A stretch of DNA of 64,000 nt from Platycnemis pennipes (Eukaryota; Arthropoda; Insecta; Odonata; Platycnemididae): positions 4,650,001 through 4,714,000 of the forward strand of contig OW121857.1 in the NCBI GenBank assembly GCA_933228895.1, read 5' to 3'. Below, in pieces: positions 33,653 through 45,894 of the stretch. The position numbers were made by a program, and so were the translations under genes. The stretch's first letter is position 1. Every line of letters begins with the position of its first letter. The notes beneath the pieces were generated by a model, which was not told where the DNA came from, ran no database searches, and saw only the letters and a program-made list of their open reading frames with translations.

Positions 33653-34040
33653 TCAAGACGTTATCTTAAAAAAAGCAGTTTTGGACTTTTGTCTGGAAAA
33701 TTTCGATTTGAGCCCACTGTGCGTCACCGTGAAACGTGGGTCCGAGGAAATGATGGATTCCGTGAGGGATCTACTAGCTCCAAGTTCCATTCGAAGAGTG
33801 TTGGCACCTATAGTACGACTGGTTTGGAGCCGAGTGGATGCCATAAACCAGAGACACACCGTGAAGTCTGCTGGAGCGGGGGTTTCGGACTTCAGGCCGG
33901 TGCTGGAATCGTTTCGGATGCCCCTGAACCGATCTGATGGCCACCACAAGGACAAGGCATCATTTAGGGGAGCGCGCAGGATAATGGAGCACACCTACAT
34001 ACAGCACAAACGGCCGCAAATTGGTCTATAGGCGGTTTAA
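33653..34040 (+). other. Unrecognised GC-richer module with a 116-codon open frame
   Basis: 33681-34031 is open and encodes SEEMMDSVRDLLAPSSIRRV and a basic C-terminal tail. Base composition is richer in G and C than the surroundings. I recognise no domain. It follows the hairpin directly and may be part of the same repeat. Whether it is coding is doubtful. Confidence 0.3.
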
Positions 34041-34749
34041 TATCCAGGTATTATCTCGTGTAAAAACAGTTTAGACACGTGTGTAAGTGGGATAAATTCA
34101 GTCTATATATGGTTGTATGTCCACCTCAGACCTGATAATACTCGTCTATGGTCAAGGGTGCAAACCAGGTATTAATTTAAACTTAATTTTACGTATTAAT
34201 TACATAATTTACACAATTAATACGTTAGATAGTTAAAATGTATCTTGGGTAAACACATTAAAAAATGTTTATAACCAGGGAAGGTTTTCCAAAGAAATAA
34301 AATGGCGAGAGGTGGACTCAAACGAAGGGCGTTGACTCTCGGAATTCCCCAGGGGATACTGTACACCTGGCCCATCTTCCCTTGATGAATAATTCGTAAT
34401 TTTAAGCTTTATATGATTGTAATAAAACATTTCAAACTCGTTTTTTTTTGAAGTTATAGGATTTATAAACAGAAAATGTTGGTTGATTAGTATATATATA
34501 TACAGTATGTATCCGAAATTTGGCAGGCAGGTATACCTTTTCGCCAGCATCCTAGACCCGAAACTTGGACACTCCCGTCAAGGGCGGATACAGGACTTTT
34601 TCTGGGAGGGGCACATGGGTCAGGCAGGCAAAAAGTCTTCTCATATTTGGGATTAACAAACAACATACAATTACTGTACCAAATGTACTCCTTATTTTAA
34701 TATAGAGGTTATTAATATGAAAATATTATTAAGTTTCATATATAATAAT

Positions 34750-37290
34750 ATTTTCTTTTATGTTTCGTGCTGAAGATCTCCAGTACTTCGTTAACGTTCA
34801 TTTTTGACACAATGTCTTGATAGATGTGCATTAAAGCCAGTGCAAACGATCTCCTGTCATTATGCTGCGAAGATATGTTTTTAATCGGCGTAAGGTGGAG
34901 AAAGATCGCTCGGCAGGGCAAGCAGTCACAGGAAACGTGCACAACAATTGACACAGAATTTTAATATATGGCAGCGCCGTTGCTGTTTTGTAGGCATCTG
35001 CTGGAGACTTTGGCATTTTTTTCTATCATCTCTTGCCAAATTTTTAGCTCTCCCTTCAAAAGCTAAAACACAAGGAAGGTCCTCTTTATATACTTCAGCA
35101 CCTTGCAAAACATCCTCAATATCTTCGTTACTGAAGTTATGGGACAGCAGCTTTTGCAACTCCGATTTTTTTGCAGCTGAGCGTTAGGGAACCTGGACGA
35201 TATTCCCTCTAACAAATAATCTAGAAAAGGAATATATATTGTAAGACGGTAATACTCTTCAATAGACTCAGTCTGAATATTGGACATATTTTTTTGAAGG
35301 CTGGTAATTCTGCGGACCGTAATTTCTGTACCTATTTCATTTGCAAGGGCCTCAGTCATATTGAAATGTATTTTGAATGCATCCGTGCTAGTTTCACGTT
35401 GCCCTTGCAGATTGGCTGTGGTCGCATTGATAAGCTGAACTGCAGAAAGTAAATCAATTTCAATGGCTTGTAATGATCGAGGTAACGGTGGCGTGAATCC
35501 TAAAATACCAGCGAGGATTACCAAGCTTACAAAATTCGGACAACATGATAGCTTGGAGCAGCGAAAATGCAGGTGTAGCACTTCTAACCCCTTCTTCAGC
35601 CATTTTTTGCAAAATTCCAGGAAGACATGGCAAAAATGTCAAAACAGCTTCATGTCTTTCCACCCATCTGGTCTCACACATTTTTTTAATTATATTTTGT
35701 TTTTCCTTTGGCAGATGAACTTGCATTTCTTCCCTGAGGAGATTTATTCGTTGAGCTGACTCTCGAAAGAAAGTTGCTACACTTGAGATAACCCCTACGG
35801 CATTTCTTATGCTGGGTACGGTGCAGGCAGTACTGATAGCTAAGTTAAGTCGGTGGCTTGCACAATGAGTAAAAAAGGCTAACGGCTGAATGCTAGATAT
35901 GCATGCCTGAACACCTTTCATTTTACCACTCATGTTGGCTCCTCCATCGTATGCTTGACCCCGGCAAAATGTCATGTCCAGGTTAATATTTTCGATCGCC
36001 TTCAAAATATGCTGAGCAATGTTTTCTCCAGTAAGTTTATCAACTTCGACAAACATGAGAAAGTCTTCTTGGATTTCATTTTTATCTACATCGAAATAGC
36101 GAATACAAATGGTCAGTTGCTCACAAACAGAAACATCTGTGGTCTCATCAATTATTATAGCAATATATTTGGCCTTTTTAATGTTGTTTGCTATTTTGGT
36201 TGTGATTAATTCCCCACAGCACTCAATCAAGTGATTTTGTGTCCACTTGCTTATGTAGGAAGCGTTTTTAGCACACGTTTTTACGTGTTAATGCAGTATC
36301 TCATCTCCAGCATCGATTCGGAACTTCAACTACGCTCTGAAGTTGCCTTCTCCATCGGAACTTTCTGATTCTGAGTCACCATCATCCCTGTGACCTCTTA
36401 ATGGTATGTTTTGCATTCCACATAATATAATTGTTTTTATAATGGCTATAAGTTTTTTATGATTATCTTCAACAGTTTTCATTTCCTGGGATCTCATTTG
36501 GACTGCAACGTCCATTGATTTTCCCTCATTTAAAATTAAAACAATTTGAGATGTTACCATGTTCGCCTGGTGATATTTCGTGCTCTCGTGGTGTCTTGAT
36601 CGTTTCGATGGCCTTTTTTTTTATGTTTTCAGCGGTTCCGTCACCAACTGTCCCAGTTTCACATTATTTGTACCCGCCTCACGCTGACCAAAAAGAATGC
36701 ACATTTTGCACAATCCTCCACCAGCGATTTTGCTGTATTCTGGCCATTCATGTCCTTTCAACCAGCTCATTTGAAAAGACCGCTTTTTTCCCCGCACTCA
36801 CCAGTGGAAACTTAAAGGTGGTTGGTTATTCAGGGGAGGCGACCGACAGCTGAGGTCATTTGCGCCATTTTTAGGATAAGTGGGTAATTGTGGGTAATGG
36901 TAGGAGTTTTTCAGGGAACGGAGGAAGGGTGGAGAGAAACCCGGCGTCAGCATTAGCCTACTCTTAACGAAAGGCGCCAAGGGGACCACGGCTTAACGTC
37001 CCATCCGACGGACGGAGTACTGAACTTGAAATTCCCTCCACTAGGCACTCAAGTGGGGACCGGTTCTCCACTGCAGAATCCGCCACTGCCGGGAATCGAA
37101 CCCGGGCCCTCGGTATGGGAGGCCAGCCAGCACTCTTGCCATCACACCAACCCGATCACCTGGAAACTTAAAGTCTGTTGCAGGTTGCCAAGTATATTTC
37201 AACCACTGGTACTTACTGGATTCGCAGAGTCAGCCAGAGACGGACAATGAGTTTCACTCGCATACTCTCTGGTAAATCTATTCCTCTGTT
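34750..37290 (-). pseudogene. hAT transposase pseudogene (TTF zinc finger, catalytic core, dimerisation region)
   Basis: In protein order: a TTF-type zinc finger region (37173-37280 and 36690-36804) with WLKGHEWPEYSK and CKMCILFGQREAG; a segment with IIKTIILCGMQNIPLRGHRD (36400-36460); a 256-codon core (35460-36230) with IIIDETTDVSVCEQL, GQAYDGGANMSGKMKGVQA and FTHCASHRLNL, the RNase H-like region of ZMYM1/52-kDa-repressor-type hAT proteins; and the C-terminal dimerisation motif PAERSFSTLRRLKTYLRS (about 34860-34930). At least four frame breaks separate these parts, so it cannot yield a full protein. Confidence 0.88.
36818..37160 (-). mobile_element. Complete tRNA-derived SINE inserted in the hAT transposase
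   Basis: 343 bp flanked by perfect 13-bp duplications TGGAAACTTAAAG (36805-36817 and 37161-37173). The minus-strand head contains GTTGGTGTGATGGCAAGAGT (A-box region) and the B box GGTTCGATTCC. The body includes GGGACGTTAAGCCGTGGTCC. The 3' part matches 903-1030. It has no poly(A), ending instead in CCAACCACC. Confidence 0.9.
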
Positions 37291-37480
37291 TTGAAAATTT
37301 GCGAAATTTACGATAATTTAATTTTCCCATATTAAGTATGTACTGTGATTGAAGCTCCATAGTGCACAAAACAAAACGAACGTAATTATAACGGGACCAT
37401 ATTAAAAATATTGTCTATTTATTAAGCGTCTGGGGGGGGAATCCGGTTCCCCCCTCTCTAAATACGCCTATGACACCCGT

Positions 37481-38300
37481 TGTAAGATCTTTTAAGGATA
37501 GAAAGGTTGAATTAGACATAATAGCGTATTTCCAGTTTTTTTGCGTTAAAAACCTAATTTTTAGATTATTCTGAAAACTATTTCTTTCGACATGAAATTC
37601 AAGAACTATAACCTTATGAATCTGACGTCCACTGAAGCCTTTATGAGTCCATGAATTACATACATGTTGAAGTAACATCTCTTCGTAACGTAATAATGCA
37701 GCTCATATTTAATATGCATGGTTTGCCCCATGGAAATATGGAATAACTGTAAAGGTTCATAGCTTGAAATGTACATACGCATAAGTTGTTAGAATTCACT
37801 ATTGGAAAAGTTCACTCATTCATGGGGCTGACAATTACACCAGAAGAAAAAAAGACGATGAAAAAGGCGAATTTTGGAGTTGTTTCTTAAATTTGGACCA
37901 AGGGCACAAGAGTATATTTCACCCTGATGCAGGGCCGTATTCATTATACGTGTATGGTGAATACGGCCGGCGTATATATACTGTGTCCCATTGATCGTGT
38001 GTCATTTTTGACCTATAATTTTGGACACTTCCTTATCAGCCAAATGGATGGAATTTGGTACCTGACTAGAAAAAGGTTGTAAGTTTTGTTGAGTCTAAGC
38101 AAAATATTAAAATTGTGACCTTTTGACCCCATAAATAGGGTCCAACCTAAAATCCAAATTTTGCCTTTTGGTCTTTCAATGTTAAAATATCCGAACTACA
38201 AAAAAGGCAGAATTGTTTAGCTCAACTTTCGACAAATAGGTTTTTGGGCACGAAGAATACGATTGAAGTACTTTTGAGGTCGAAAATTGCAACCGTGAGG
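37481..38300. other. Stretch without recognised gene
   Basis: AT-rich intergenic DNA. From about 37970 it grades into a non-coding repeat rich in GACCTTTTGACC and GAGGTCA motifs that leads into the tandem units at 38327. Confidence 0.5.
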
Positions 38301-38326
38301 TCACAGTCAAGCTCACAGGGGTTACA

Positions 38327-38612
38327 AAAAATGAATCACCGCTGCAAAACATGTCGAATCATAGGTTTAAAAAGGTGCCAAGGTCAATGGTAAGGTCATT
38401 AGATCCCTCTTTTCATCCCATAACCTTCAAGGGTAACTCAGAGGTCAAAGGTCACATGGGTGGAAAAAATTGAATCGAGGCTACAAACGTGTCGAATCAC
38501 AGGTTTCAAAAGGTGCCAATGTCGATGGAAAGGTCATCAGATCCCTCGTCATCCCCTGACTTTCAAGGATTACTAAGGGGTCAAAGGTCACAAGGGTCAC
38601 AAAAAGTGAAAT
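38327..38612 (+). repeat. About 136-bp tandem repeat with DR1-like AGGTCA sites
   Basis: Two full units (38327-38464, 38465-38597) and the start of a third. Each has GTCGAATCAxAGGTTTxAAA, AGGTGCCAAxGTC and AAGGTCAT blocks. Each ends in AGGTCAAAGGTCA (38442-38454) or GGGTCAAAGGTCA (38578-38590), two direct AGGTCA half-sites with one spacer base. Function is unknown; the match to a nuclear-receptor DR1 site is by sequence only. Confidence 0.7.
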
Positions 38613-38619
38613 GAGGCTG

Positions 38620-38695
38620 TGGCCTGCAAGCCACCGCGAGGGTGTGTGGCAGAGGGTGAAGATCACCAAGCATGCACTACTAACATGCAAACTAG
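38620..38695 (-). repeat. Dispersed CCTGCCACACACCCTCGCGG repeat, copy 1
   Basis: The minus strand reads GGTGATCTTCACCCTCTGCC, then ACACACCCTCGCGGTGGCTT. One of seven copies in the window (others at 40927, 49411, 51509, 55619, 56684 and 63057). Confidence 0.8.
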
Positions 38696-39864
38696 CAACT
38701 ATAACCATAATTCATATAATATCACATTCATAACTCATATAATATCACATTCATATGAGAGATATCCTTTTTCTTATGTCAGCCGCCGTGATTGAATCTG
38801 TACGAGATGAAGTTAAGGTATATCAAATGGCCTAACAGCATCATTTGAGACACATTGGTAATTTTAATTTCCCGGATTCCAACTTTCATTCCCCTTGGAC
38901 ACACTCCCACTGAGCACTGTCTCTAAACTTTGGATTTCACATCGATCTTTTTTATGTCGTACCCGGGGTCCTCGCGAAAGTCACTCGAGAAGGCATGCTT
39001 TTAATGCCAATGTAGTTGTGAGTAACCTGACGCCTACTAGCAGAGTATAAATAGTCATAGATATTTGCACTCGTGTATTTCCTTTGTGAGCAAGGAAAAA
39101 TCTATGTCAAGCGACCAAGTTCAGTAGCGTACGCCAAAATTGAAAAAAACATCATTTTTTAGTTTAAGAAAAAATATTTTTCTTCTAACGGGGGCGGCTA
39201 CCATATGCTAGCCCCGGGCGCCAAGTAGCCTTGTTTCGCCACTGGCCAAGTTGCACGACACTGGGGGCCTCATTCTAGATTCCGCCGGGGGCCTCAGAGC
39301 TCATAAATACGTCACTTCCCCTGTGCTGTGTGGGACTTAGGTTCAGGAGACCCGGAGTTGCAGATGGTCGTGTGATTTCTCAACAGAATCACACTCCTGA
39401 AACTTGGAAACTGAAGAAAGAGACTGATAAATTTCACAATCCAGACTGAAAAAATATATTTTTTTCGGTTATTTATTATATAATTATTTTAATGTATACA
39501 TTTTTGTAATTTTGGCTGATTTTTTTCGCTTTCAGCCCACAGTACGGCATGAATACTCCGGAAATAAGTTTCAGGCCTCGAATGTGTGTGGAAAAGATTG
39601 AATTAAGTTATTTGTGAGTTGAAAGGAGAAACTAAGAAGTTTATGAGAGAACACATAGGAAGTTAGTTTACGGATAGGTTGGGGGTGTAAGACTAGGAGA
39701 AAAGCGATTTAGGAAAAGGATGAAAAGTAGGTTGAAAAAGTCAATGAGAAATGAAAAGATTGTATTCATCGGAGTAAACACTTCATCATCATAAAATGCC
39801 AAAACAGCTCACAACTGTAGGCTTTATGTGCACGAAACCAACACGAAAAGCATAAGTCGAGTGC
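38696..39864. other. Stretch without recognised gene
   Basis: Contains an ACGGGGGCGGCTACCATATG region near 39188 and AT-rich blocks; no open frame or repeat partner found. Confidence 0.5.
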
Positions 39865-40571
39865 GTTCTCGGATTGGTGGAGTGCATTGTGGGAAGGACC
39901 CGAGTGAAATCGGAGTGATTCGCAACGCATGGAATCAGAGGTGACTCGCTATAAGGCCCCTTTCGCTCGGGACATCAGGACATTTCGCATTCTGTCAGTT
40001 TTCTGGAAAGGCCGCATAACTAATCGTTGCCAAGGGCGCGCAAACAATCCTCTTTGTTTATTTCCTCCCGTTGTCAGGATACGGCGTAGTTGCTCGGCAG
40101 AATTTGGGCGTTTGTCTGATGCTTCCAGGAGAGTCAATCTTCAAGGTTTTTACAAAAGTTTTAAACAAACAAGGGAGTTTGATTTTTGAACCGAGTGCCT
40201 GTACCTACCCGATCAAATAAAAAACTCTTTCTTTTTTAAGCTTTGGAAATCACTTCTTTAGTCTTACACGCAACAAACGAGAAGAAAGAGTTATCCCCAC
40301 TCCTGATTTCATCACGCCTAAGTGATTGTAAAGCGCGTGGTATTTGTTGAGAAGGCTCTTGCAGTGAATTTTGACGATTCCCTCGCCTACATAACTTGAA
40401 AGATCATGAACATCGCTGACACTGCAGTTGGTATCATCAAGAAAGAAGTGAAGTACCTACCGAGATTATGTTTATTATACCATTATTATGCTTACTATAC
40501 CATTATGCTGAGATTATGTTTAGTACGAGTTTAATGGTACAACTAGGATGAGATGTATGCACTATCATGTG

Positions 40572-40660
40572 GGCGGATAGGCCACGCCCACGTTACAGGT
40601 TGAAGCTATTGGCCACCATAGCCAGCGCCCTCTCTCCATATACTGCCGCTGTGTTTGTTT
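40572..40660 (+). repeat. Module M (GGCGGATAGGCCACGCCCAC), copy 1
   Basis: About 90 bp: GGCGGATAGGCCACGCCCAC, GTTACAGGTTGAAG, TTGGCCACCATAG, GCGCCCTCTCTCCATATACT. It occurs once in copy A but twice in copy B (61532-61601 and 62308-62400). Confidence 0.85.
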
Positions 40661-40926
40661 ACATGATGGCGAATTGGTCAAATTAATGGCATGCATTTCC
40701 CTCTGCACTTTTTGTGGTATATATACGACCGTGGTAAATACGGCGTTGAACGTAAATACCACTTGGATACGTCGTCCGGAGCTACGTTATTGTTTGTCAC
40801 GACACGTGGCAATATCTCAAAATTACCCATTACTCCTGGGAGAATCAAATTATTGTGATAATGGTATATGCCATCGTGTTTAGCGGAAGGTTAGCCGCTT
40901 CTATTAGATCCGCGCAATGGGGAAGA

Positions 40927-40990
40927 TGATCTTCATCCCCTGCCACACACCCTCGCGGTGGCTTTTTGGGTATCGCGTGGATGTATATGA
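40927..40990 (+). repeat. Dispersed CCTGCCACACACCCTCGCGG repeat, copy 2
   Basis: CTTCATCCCCTGCCACACAC, then CCTCGCGGTGGCTTTTTGGG, then TATCGCGTGGATGTA. It lies inside the large unit and has a partner at the same place in copy B. Confidence 0.85.
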
Positions 40991-41564
40991 GTCTAAGTCA
41001 CTGTTTAACACCTGAAAACTCATTTCTTATCAACGGAACCTAGCGAAAAGGGCTAAAATTGTAGAGAACGACGAGTACTAAATTTCCGTTTTATTAGTTG
41101 ACAGTTGAATTCAAACTATTTGTGTGGTAATGCGGAATGAAACATGATTCTCGTGTAGGTATTGTTGATGTACATGATAAGAAATTTTCTCTCAAATTTA
41201 AATATGTAAGCCAAACTTTTTTATATCAACCACAAAAATTAATGCTATTAAAAATATCCAGAAAATTGACGTAAGTCACGTGACCTGAAACGCCTTCTGA
41301 CTTCAATTGTTACGGGATCAGGTTATATTTAAAATAAAACGAAGAGAATATATTATTTTTAGATTTTTAACCGTTCCACCATCGAAAAAATGACTCAAAG
41401 AGGAATTAAAACAGCACAAAGTGGAGAGGTACCTGTGGTCGACTCCTCCCTAGTGGTATCTGTCTTCTTAAGGAAAAATAGCGGTTATTTTATTTCAGCA
41501 GTGATTCAAGGAGTGTTCTTATAAGATCGTCGTATATGGACGTTTTTATCGCTCGCAATCGTTT

Positions 41565-41601
41565 TAGTAGTAGTATTTATCGACGATAGATACTACTACT
41601 A
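41565..41601. repeat. Conserved 37-bp hairpin
   Basis: TAGTAGTAGTATTTATCG pairs with CGATAGATACTACTACTA with one mismatch, giving a stem of about 17 bp. The same hairpin is in copy B at 63689-63725. Confidence 0.85.
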
Positions 41602-42439
41602 TAAGGAATTTAAATAATATAGTTTATTCCAATTGTGCAAATGAGATAAACACATGCGTCTCCGCCAAGTATACATTAATCAACTTACCTCTACGCTCAA
41701 ACAGATGAACATCGCTCATAGTGATACCGTGCTGTGACGCCATGCGACTACGTCGTGTTTTTCATAAGGCGCCGAGAACGTACAATTTCTAAAGAGTTAT
41801 ATCTTTGCAACACAGCTTAATTTTTGCGCGTAATGTTCGCCAAGAACATTACAGATAATGAACTTCACAGTTAAATGGTTGTAAAAATAGTGGTAATGAA
41901 ATTGCGTCGAGTATCGAACGAAAGTTCAATCTCGGAATAAGAAACTTAAAAATATTGAGGACAGCATCCCAAGACGAGCGAAATGATTACAAGCATAAGA
42001 AACTTTGTATAAAAATTAATTTCATACCAAGAAGTCAAAGTTCTTGAAGACATTTTTAGTGTATTAGTTTTATAAACGTTGAATGACAAATGAATATCAA
42101 TAACTAATTGTTATACTTATTCACTATATTAGTCGAAAAACGCAAAATTATTTTTCACAAAACATATAAAAAGAAACCTCACAGCAATGACTTCACATTC
42201 TATTACTTCAAGAAATATTAAAAAAGCAAAAATGTGTATGTACTCTGAGAACGATTAATTGTCAATAAATTCAAATGAAAATTTGGAAAGCAGCAATTTA
42301 AAACCTTTACTACAAAAAAATGCACAAGACCAAAAAGCAAACATGAAAAGATAGGAAATTAAAAATTCTATCGCATATGGAAAAAAAATGGGACAGGTTA
42401 CATTTTCATCGAGGTTTTATATCAAAATTTGAACCTATA

Positions 42440-43330
42440 AAATTCTTGAACATAAATAATATACTCAGATAAGCGAGGAAAAGGGCAGAAGCTTACTTTA
42501 TTGCAAATAACATTGAATGTTTGTGAAAAAAGTGAACATCGACAAGTAAAAAAATAGAAAAACAAATAATTGCTATAAAAAATTTGTAAATTAACACGAT
42601 CCCATGCGTGGAAATTTAGTAACAAAATATCACGTAACAATAAACAACAGAAATCGTACCACAAAAAATTAATTCAAATATGAGGTTAGGTAAAGGGGAG
42701 AGAGTATTTTATTGCAAACAACCATTGAATGTTTGTCACACAAAATGAACATTGACAAATTAAAAAAACAATGTTTAAAACAAACATTTCCATACCTACT
42801 GTAAAATCTATTGAAACACTATTGTAATACTAACTATAGTTTGTATATTTTGAATCAGACAGAATCATAAAAAAATTAACAGGAATCATTCCACAAAAAA
42901 TATATTCAGATGTTATTGGTAAAACGGGGAAAGAGTAATTTATTTCAATTAATATTGGATGTTTGTGACAAAAAAGTGAACATTGACAAATACAAAATAT
43001 AATTCACAATACAAATAACGTAAATTGACATGACTTCATATATATATAAATCCTGAATCAGACAATATACATTTAACCATACACAAAAGGAATCATGCCA
43101 TAAATAAATAACTCAGATAGGAGCTTAGGAAAAGGGGAAAGCGTACTTTATTGCAAATAACACTGAATGTTCGTCATACAAAATGAACATTGACTAATGA
43201 ACAAAGCAAATTTTAAGACAATATTGTTCAACCCAATATTTGTAAATGAACGCCATCTCATGTATGTACTAAACTTTGAATCAGTCTATAATATATAACT
43301 ATAAACAATAGGAATCATGAAACATTTCAT
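42440..43330 (+). repeat. Tandem repeat of about 217 bp, four units
   Basis: The marker TTTATTGCAAATAACATTGA and variants, followed by ATGTTTGTG/C and GAACATTGACAA, recurs at about 42493, 42706, 42932 and 43143 (spacings 213, 226 and 211). Each unit also has an AGGTAAAGGGGAGAG-like block. Units are well diverged. AT-rich and non-coding. Confidence 0.8.
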
Positions 43331-45894
43331 TATATACACACACTTCATAGAAATATAGCTTAAAGAATTTGCTTATTTTGGGTGTGATTAGATAACACAT
43401 GCATACAAGTGGGAATGATGACAGAATTTAATCGTTGCTTACGTCGTCATGGCGATAAACATCACAGAAACCGAAAAGAAATGTAAAGGAAATTTACTAT
43501 TTCCTTCGGTGTTAGACAGGAGTAAATGATGATAATTATATTATATGATTATTACTTCACATGCTGACTGCGGAAATCAGTCTGTATATCACTACGCGTA
43601 GTATTAAAATATATTTGCAAGAATACATGAACTCAAGTCATGTCACTCGATTTACGTAGAGATTGAGCATGTAAGTCAAAGAACACTCGGCACGTACAGT
43701 TAAAGAAAAAGACCAGCAGATAAATGAAGAAATAAACACATTAAAAAAATAAGAGGATTATATAATACACTATAAAGTAGAAGAGTAAACGAGAACAATA
43801 AATATTAGGCAGTAGAACATGGTCTTCGGCATTATGAAAAAAACATGAGTTAAAACAAATAATGATGTCATGAAGTTATGGATGGTAGGCGAAAGTTCTA
43901 AAGATTAAAAATATCCACTGCAAAGATAGCAAATATTTGTAATTATGGCATAGCCAGTAAAAAAATTAGTCCCTTTTCTTCAAAACGTTATAAAACGTAA
44001 AAAAATTATTTCAATGCAATGGAGTCGTTCCATTACCTTAATAGTGAATAAACGTTCATTCCAAAGAATAAAATGAAGTCACATCTAGGAAAAATTAGAG
44101 TAAAACCATTTTAAAATGCAGGAATAAAATAACCATTATAGCCACTAATCCCTGTTGTAAACTTCTAGGCGTATTTAAAATTCCAAATCGTAAGTTGTAC
44201 GATAAATGGAGATTGTGTAAATACAATATATATTTGAAAAAAACATGGTTTACTTGCTCAACGCTCAATCACATTTTAAAAATGGGAAAATCAATACTCT
44301 TCACACAATTAAAATCGATAAGAAAACGCCGTCTAACGCACAGTTCTTCCTTACATAATTAAGTTCACACGGGTTTACATTCCAACTAAAGTCAAGACAA
44401 AGGAAACTTGCAAAATTACTCAGGAATTTATGGGTAAAACTTGATGACCTTAAAGCTTATGCATGCAGAAAGACAAAGTCCACTGGAGTTAATATCCGGA
44501 AACAAAAACTAGATATAAGTACGAAGAATAATCAGATGAAGACGTTATAATATTGCAAATGTAATGTTCTGAATACTTCCTCTGTAACAACATTGCAGCT
44601 GCATGTACGAATAGAGTAGGGGACGTCAGGCCTGCAATTACAAACTAGAATTCCTGACACAAAATATATAAATATACTACTCTGCCACAATCTTGTGCGA
44701 GCCTGGAGAGCACATCACAAAGATCTTGGATCACAATATTCGATAGCAAAATATACACAGAACATCTTAAATTTTTATAGCAGCAACATTATTAAGATTA
44801 GCTTGAAATGGGTAATTATTATTATTGTTGCATCATTCACACAACACACAGGCGTTATTCCATGCCGACCCAAGAGGTTACGCCCAACGGCTCGTTAACC
44901 TTTATTTAACGTGGCGTTTCCCCCTGCGTTCCCCTCCGGGCTGCGCAGAGGCCTATTCCACGCATTCACTCCCAGGGCCAGGGCAAGACGCGAGATCAAG
45001 TACGGACAATGAACTAGAAGCTAAGCACCTATGTCATTAAGCCCTATTATCCCCATCTAACGTCCACCCGCCCTCTAAACTAAATCTACTGCTTACATAC
45101 CCTAGGCCTACCTATTCCATTCGCATACCTATCGGCGCTGACCCTGTTCATCATCATTCATCCACTAATCAACAAAATATCCACTCAAACATATCATTCA
45201 CACATGTACCTGCAAAAGAGAACACATTAAAGGAAAACCTGTAAAAGGAAGTTGAATAAACCGTCAAAAATAAAACAAAGGAACATAGGCATAAATTCGT
45301 AAACCGGGAATATTCTAAAAATATAAATGGCATGGTAGCGCATGATGGCGCTAAGAGTGTGATTCCTACCAAAGTAAAAACACTAAGAGCCAGTGCACAA
45401 GGCAAAACCGGAGTTCAACGACCAAACCTGGATTGACCCGGGTCAAACGACCGATATGCAAACCCCTACACACTATAAGTGCCAAAAATATATAATATCT
45501 TAGACATATAAATATCACAAATGCATAGATAAATAAATGATAAAATAAAAGATATAAACGCAAGACAAGAAATAAAAACCTTTGTATTCGTCGTAGGTCG
45601 CGGTTGCTCTCTCTTCTTTCTGGTCAGCTGCAGCTGCGAAGCTATGGGAAGGGTAGGTAGAGAAAGGAACATAAAAAATATACAAGCATTTATTTACAAA
45701 AAATTCAAATCACTTGAGTCTCACTTAGTCCTCTTGATGCTCACCAATGGATATAAACGGCACTCACTTAAACAACACTGACACCACACTAACACCGCAC
45801 TGACACCACTCACTATCACCAAACTGACACCACTCACTAACCTCTCGTTCCTGGTTCACACAATACACTTTCCTCTGATCTCACACACTGCACT
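43331..45894. other. AT-rich stretch, no gene recognised
   Basis: Long AT-rich DNA. 44860-45130 is notably GC-richer (CCCAACGGCTCGTTAACC, CCCCTGCGTTCCCCTCCGGG), and 45600-45650 has minus-strand pyrimidine runs ending in CCCATAG. Either could be exon of a minus-strand transcript, but this is not established. Confidence 0.4.

Larger units (their letters stand above)
34579..37472 (-). mobile_element. hAT element encoding a broken ZMYM1-type transposase
   Basis: Ends CAAGGGCGGATACAGGAC (34579) and complement CATAGGCGTATTTAGAGA (37472), with 8-bp flanks ACTCCCGT (34571-34578) and ACACCCGT (37473-37480) that match at 7 of 8. The interior is a minus-strand transposase pseudogene, split near its N-terminus by a SINE at 36818-37160. 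Without the SINE the element is about 2.5 kb. Confidence 0.88.
39865..41910 (+). repeat. Large 2-kb duplicated unit, copy A
   Basis: Colinear with 61608-64000: GTTCTCGGATTGGTGGAGTG at the start, the TTCGCTCGGGACATCAGGAC block, the GTGGCxTTTGTTGAGAAGGC block, the dispersed CCTGCCACACACC motif at 40935, and the GACGTAAGTCACGTGACCTG block at 41268-41287. Differences are mostly single bases, so the duplication is young compared with the other repeats. No gene is evident; the reading frames are not preserved between copies. Confidence 0.9.

Noticed and set aside
33635..34031. Two overlapping + strand frames and a minus-strand frame in the GC-richer module as a host gene
   Set aside because: All three frames are open together, which reflects base composition. 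No splice signals or known domain support a gene.
37090..37160. Possible tRNA gene on the minus strand
   Set aside because: It is the head of a complete SINE with 13-bp target duplications.
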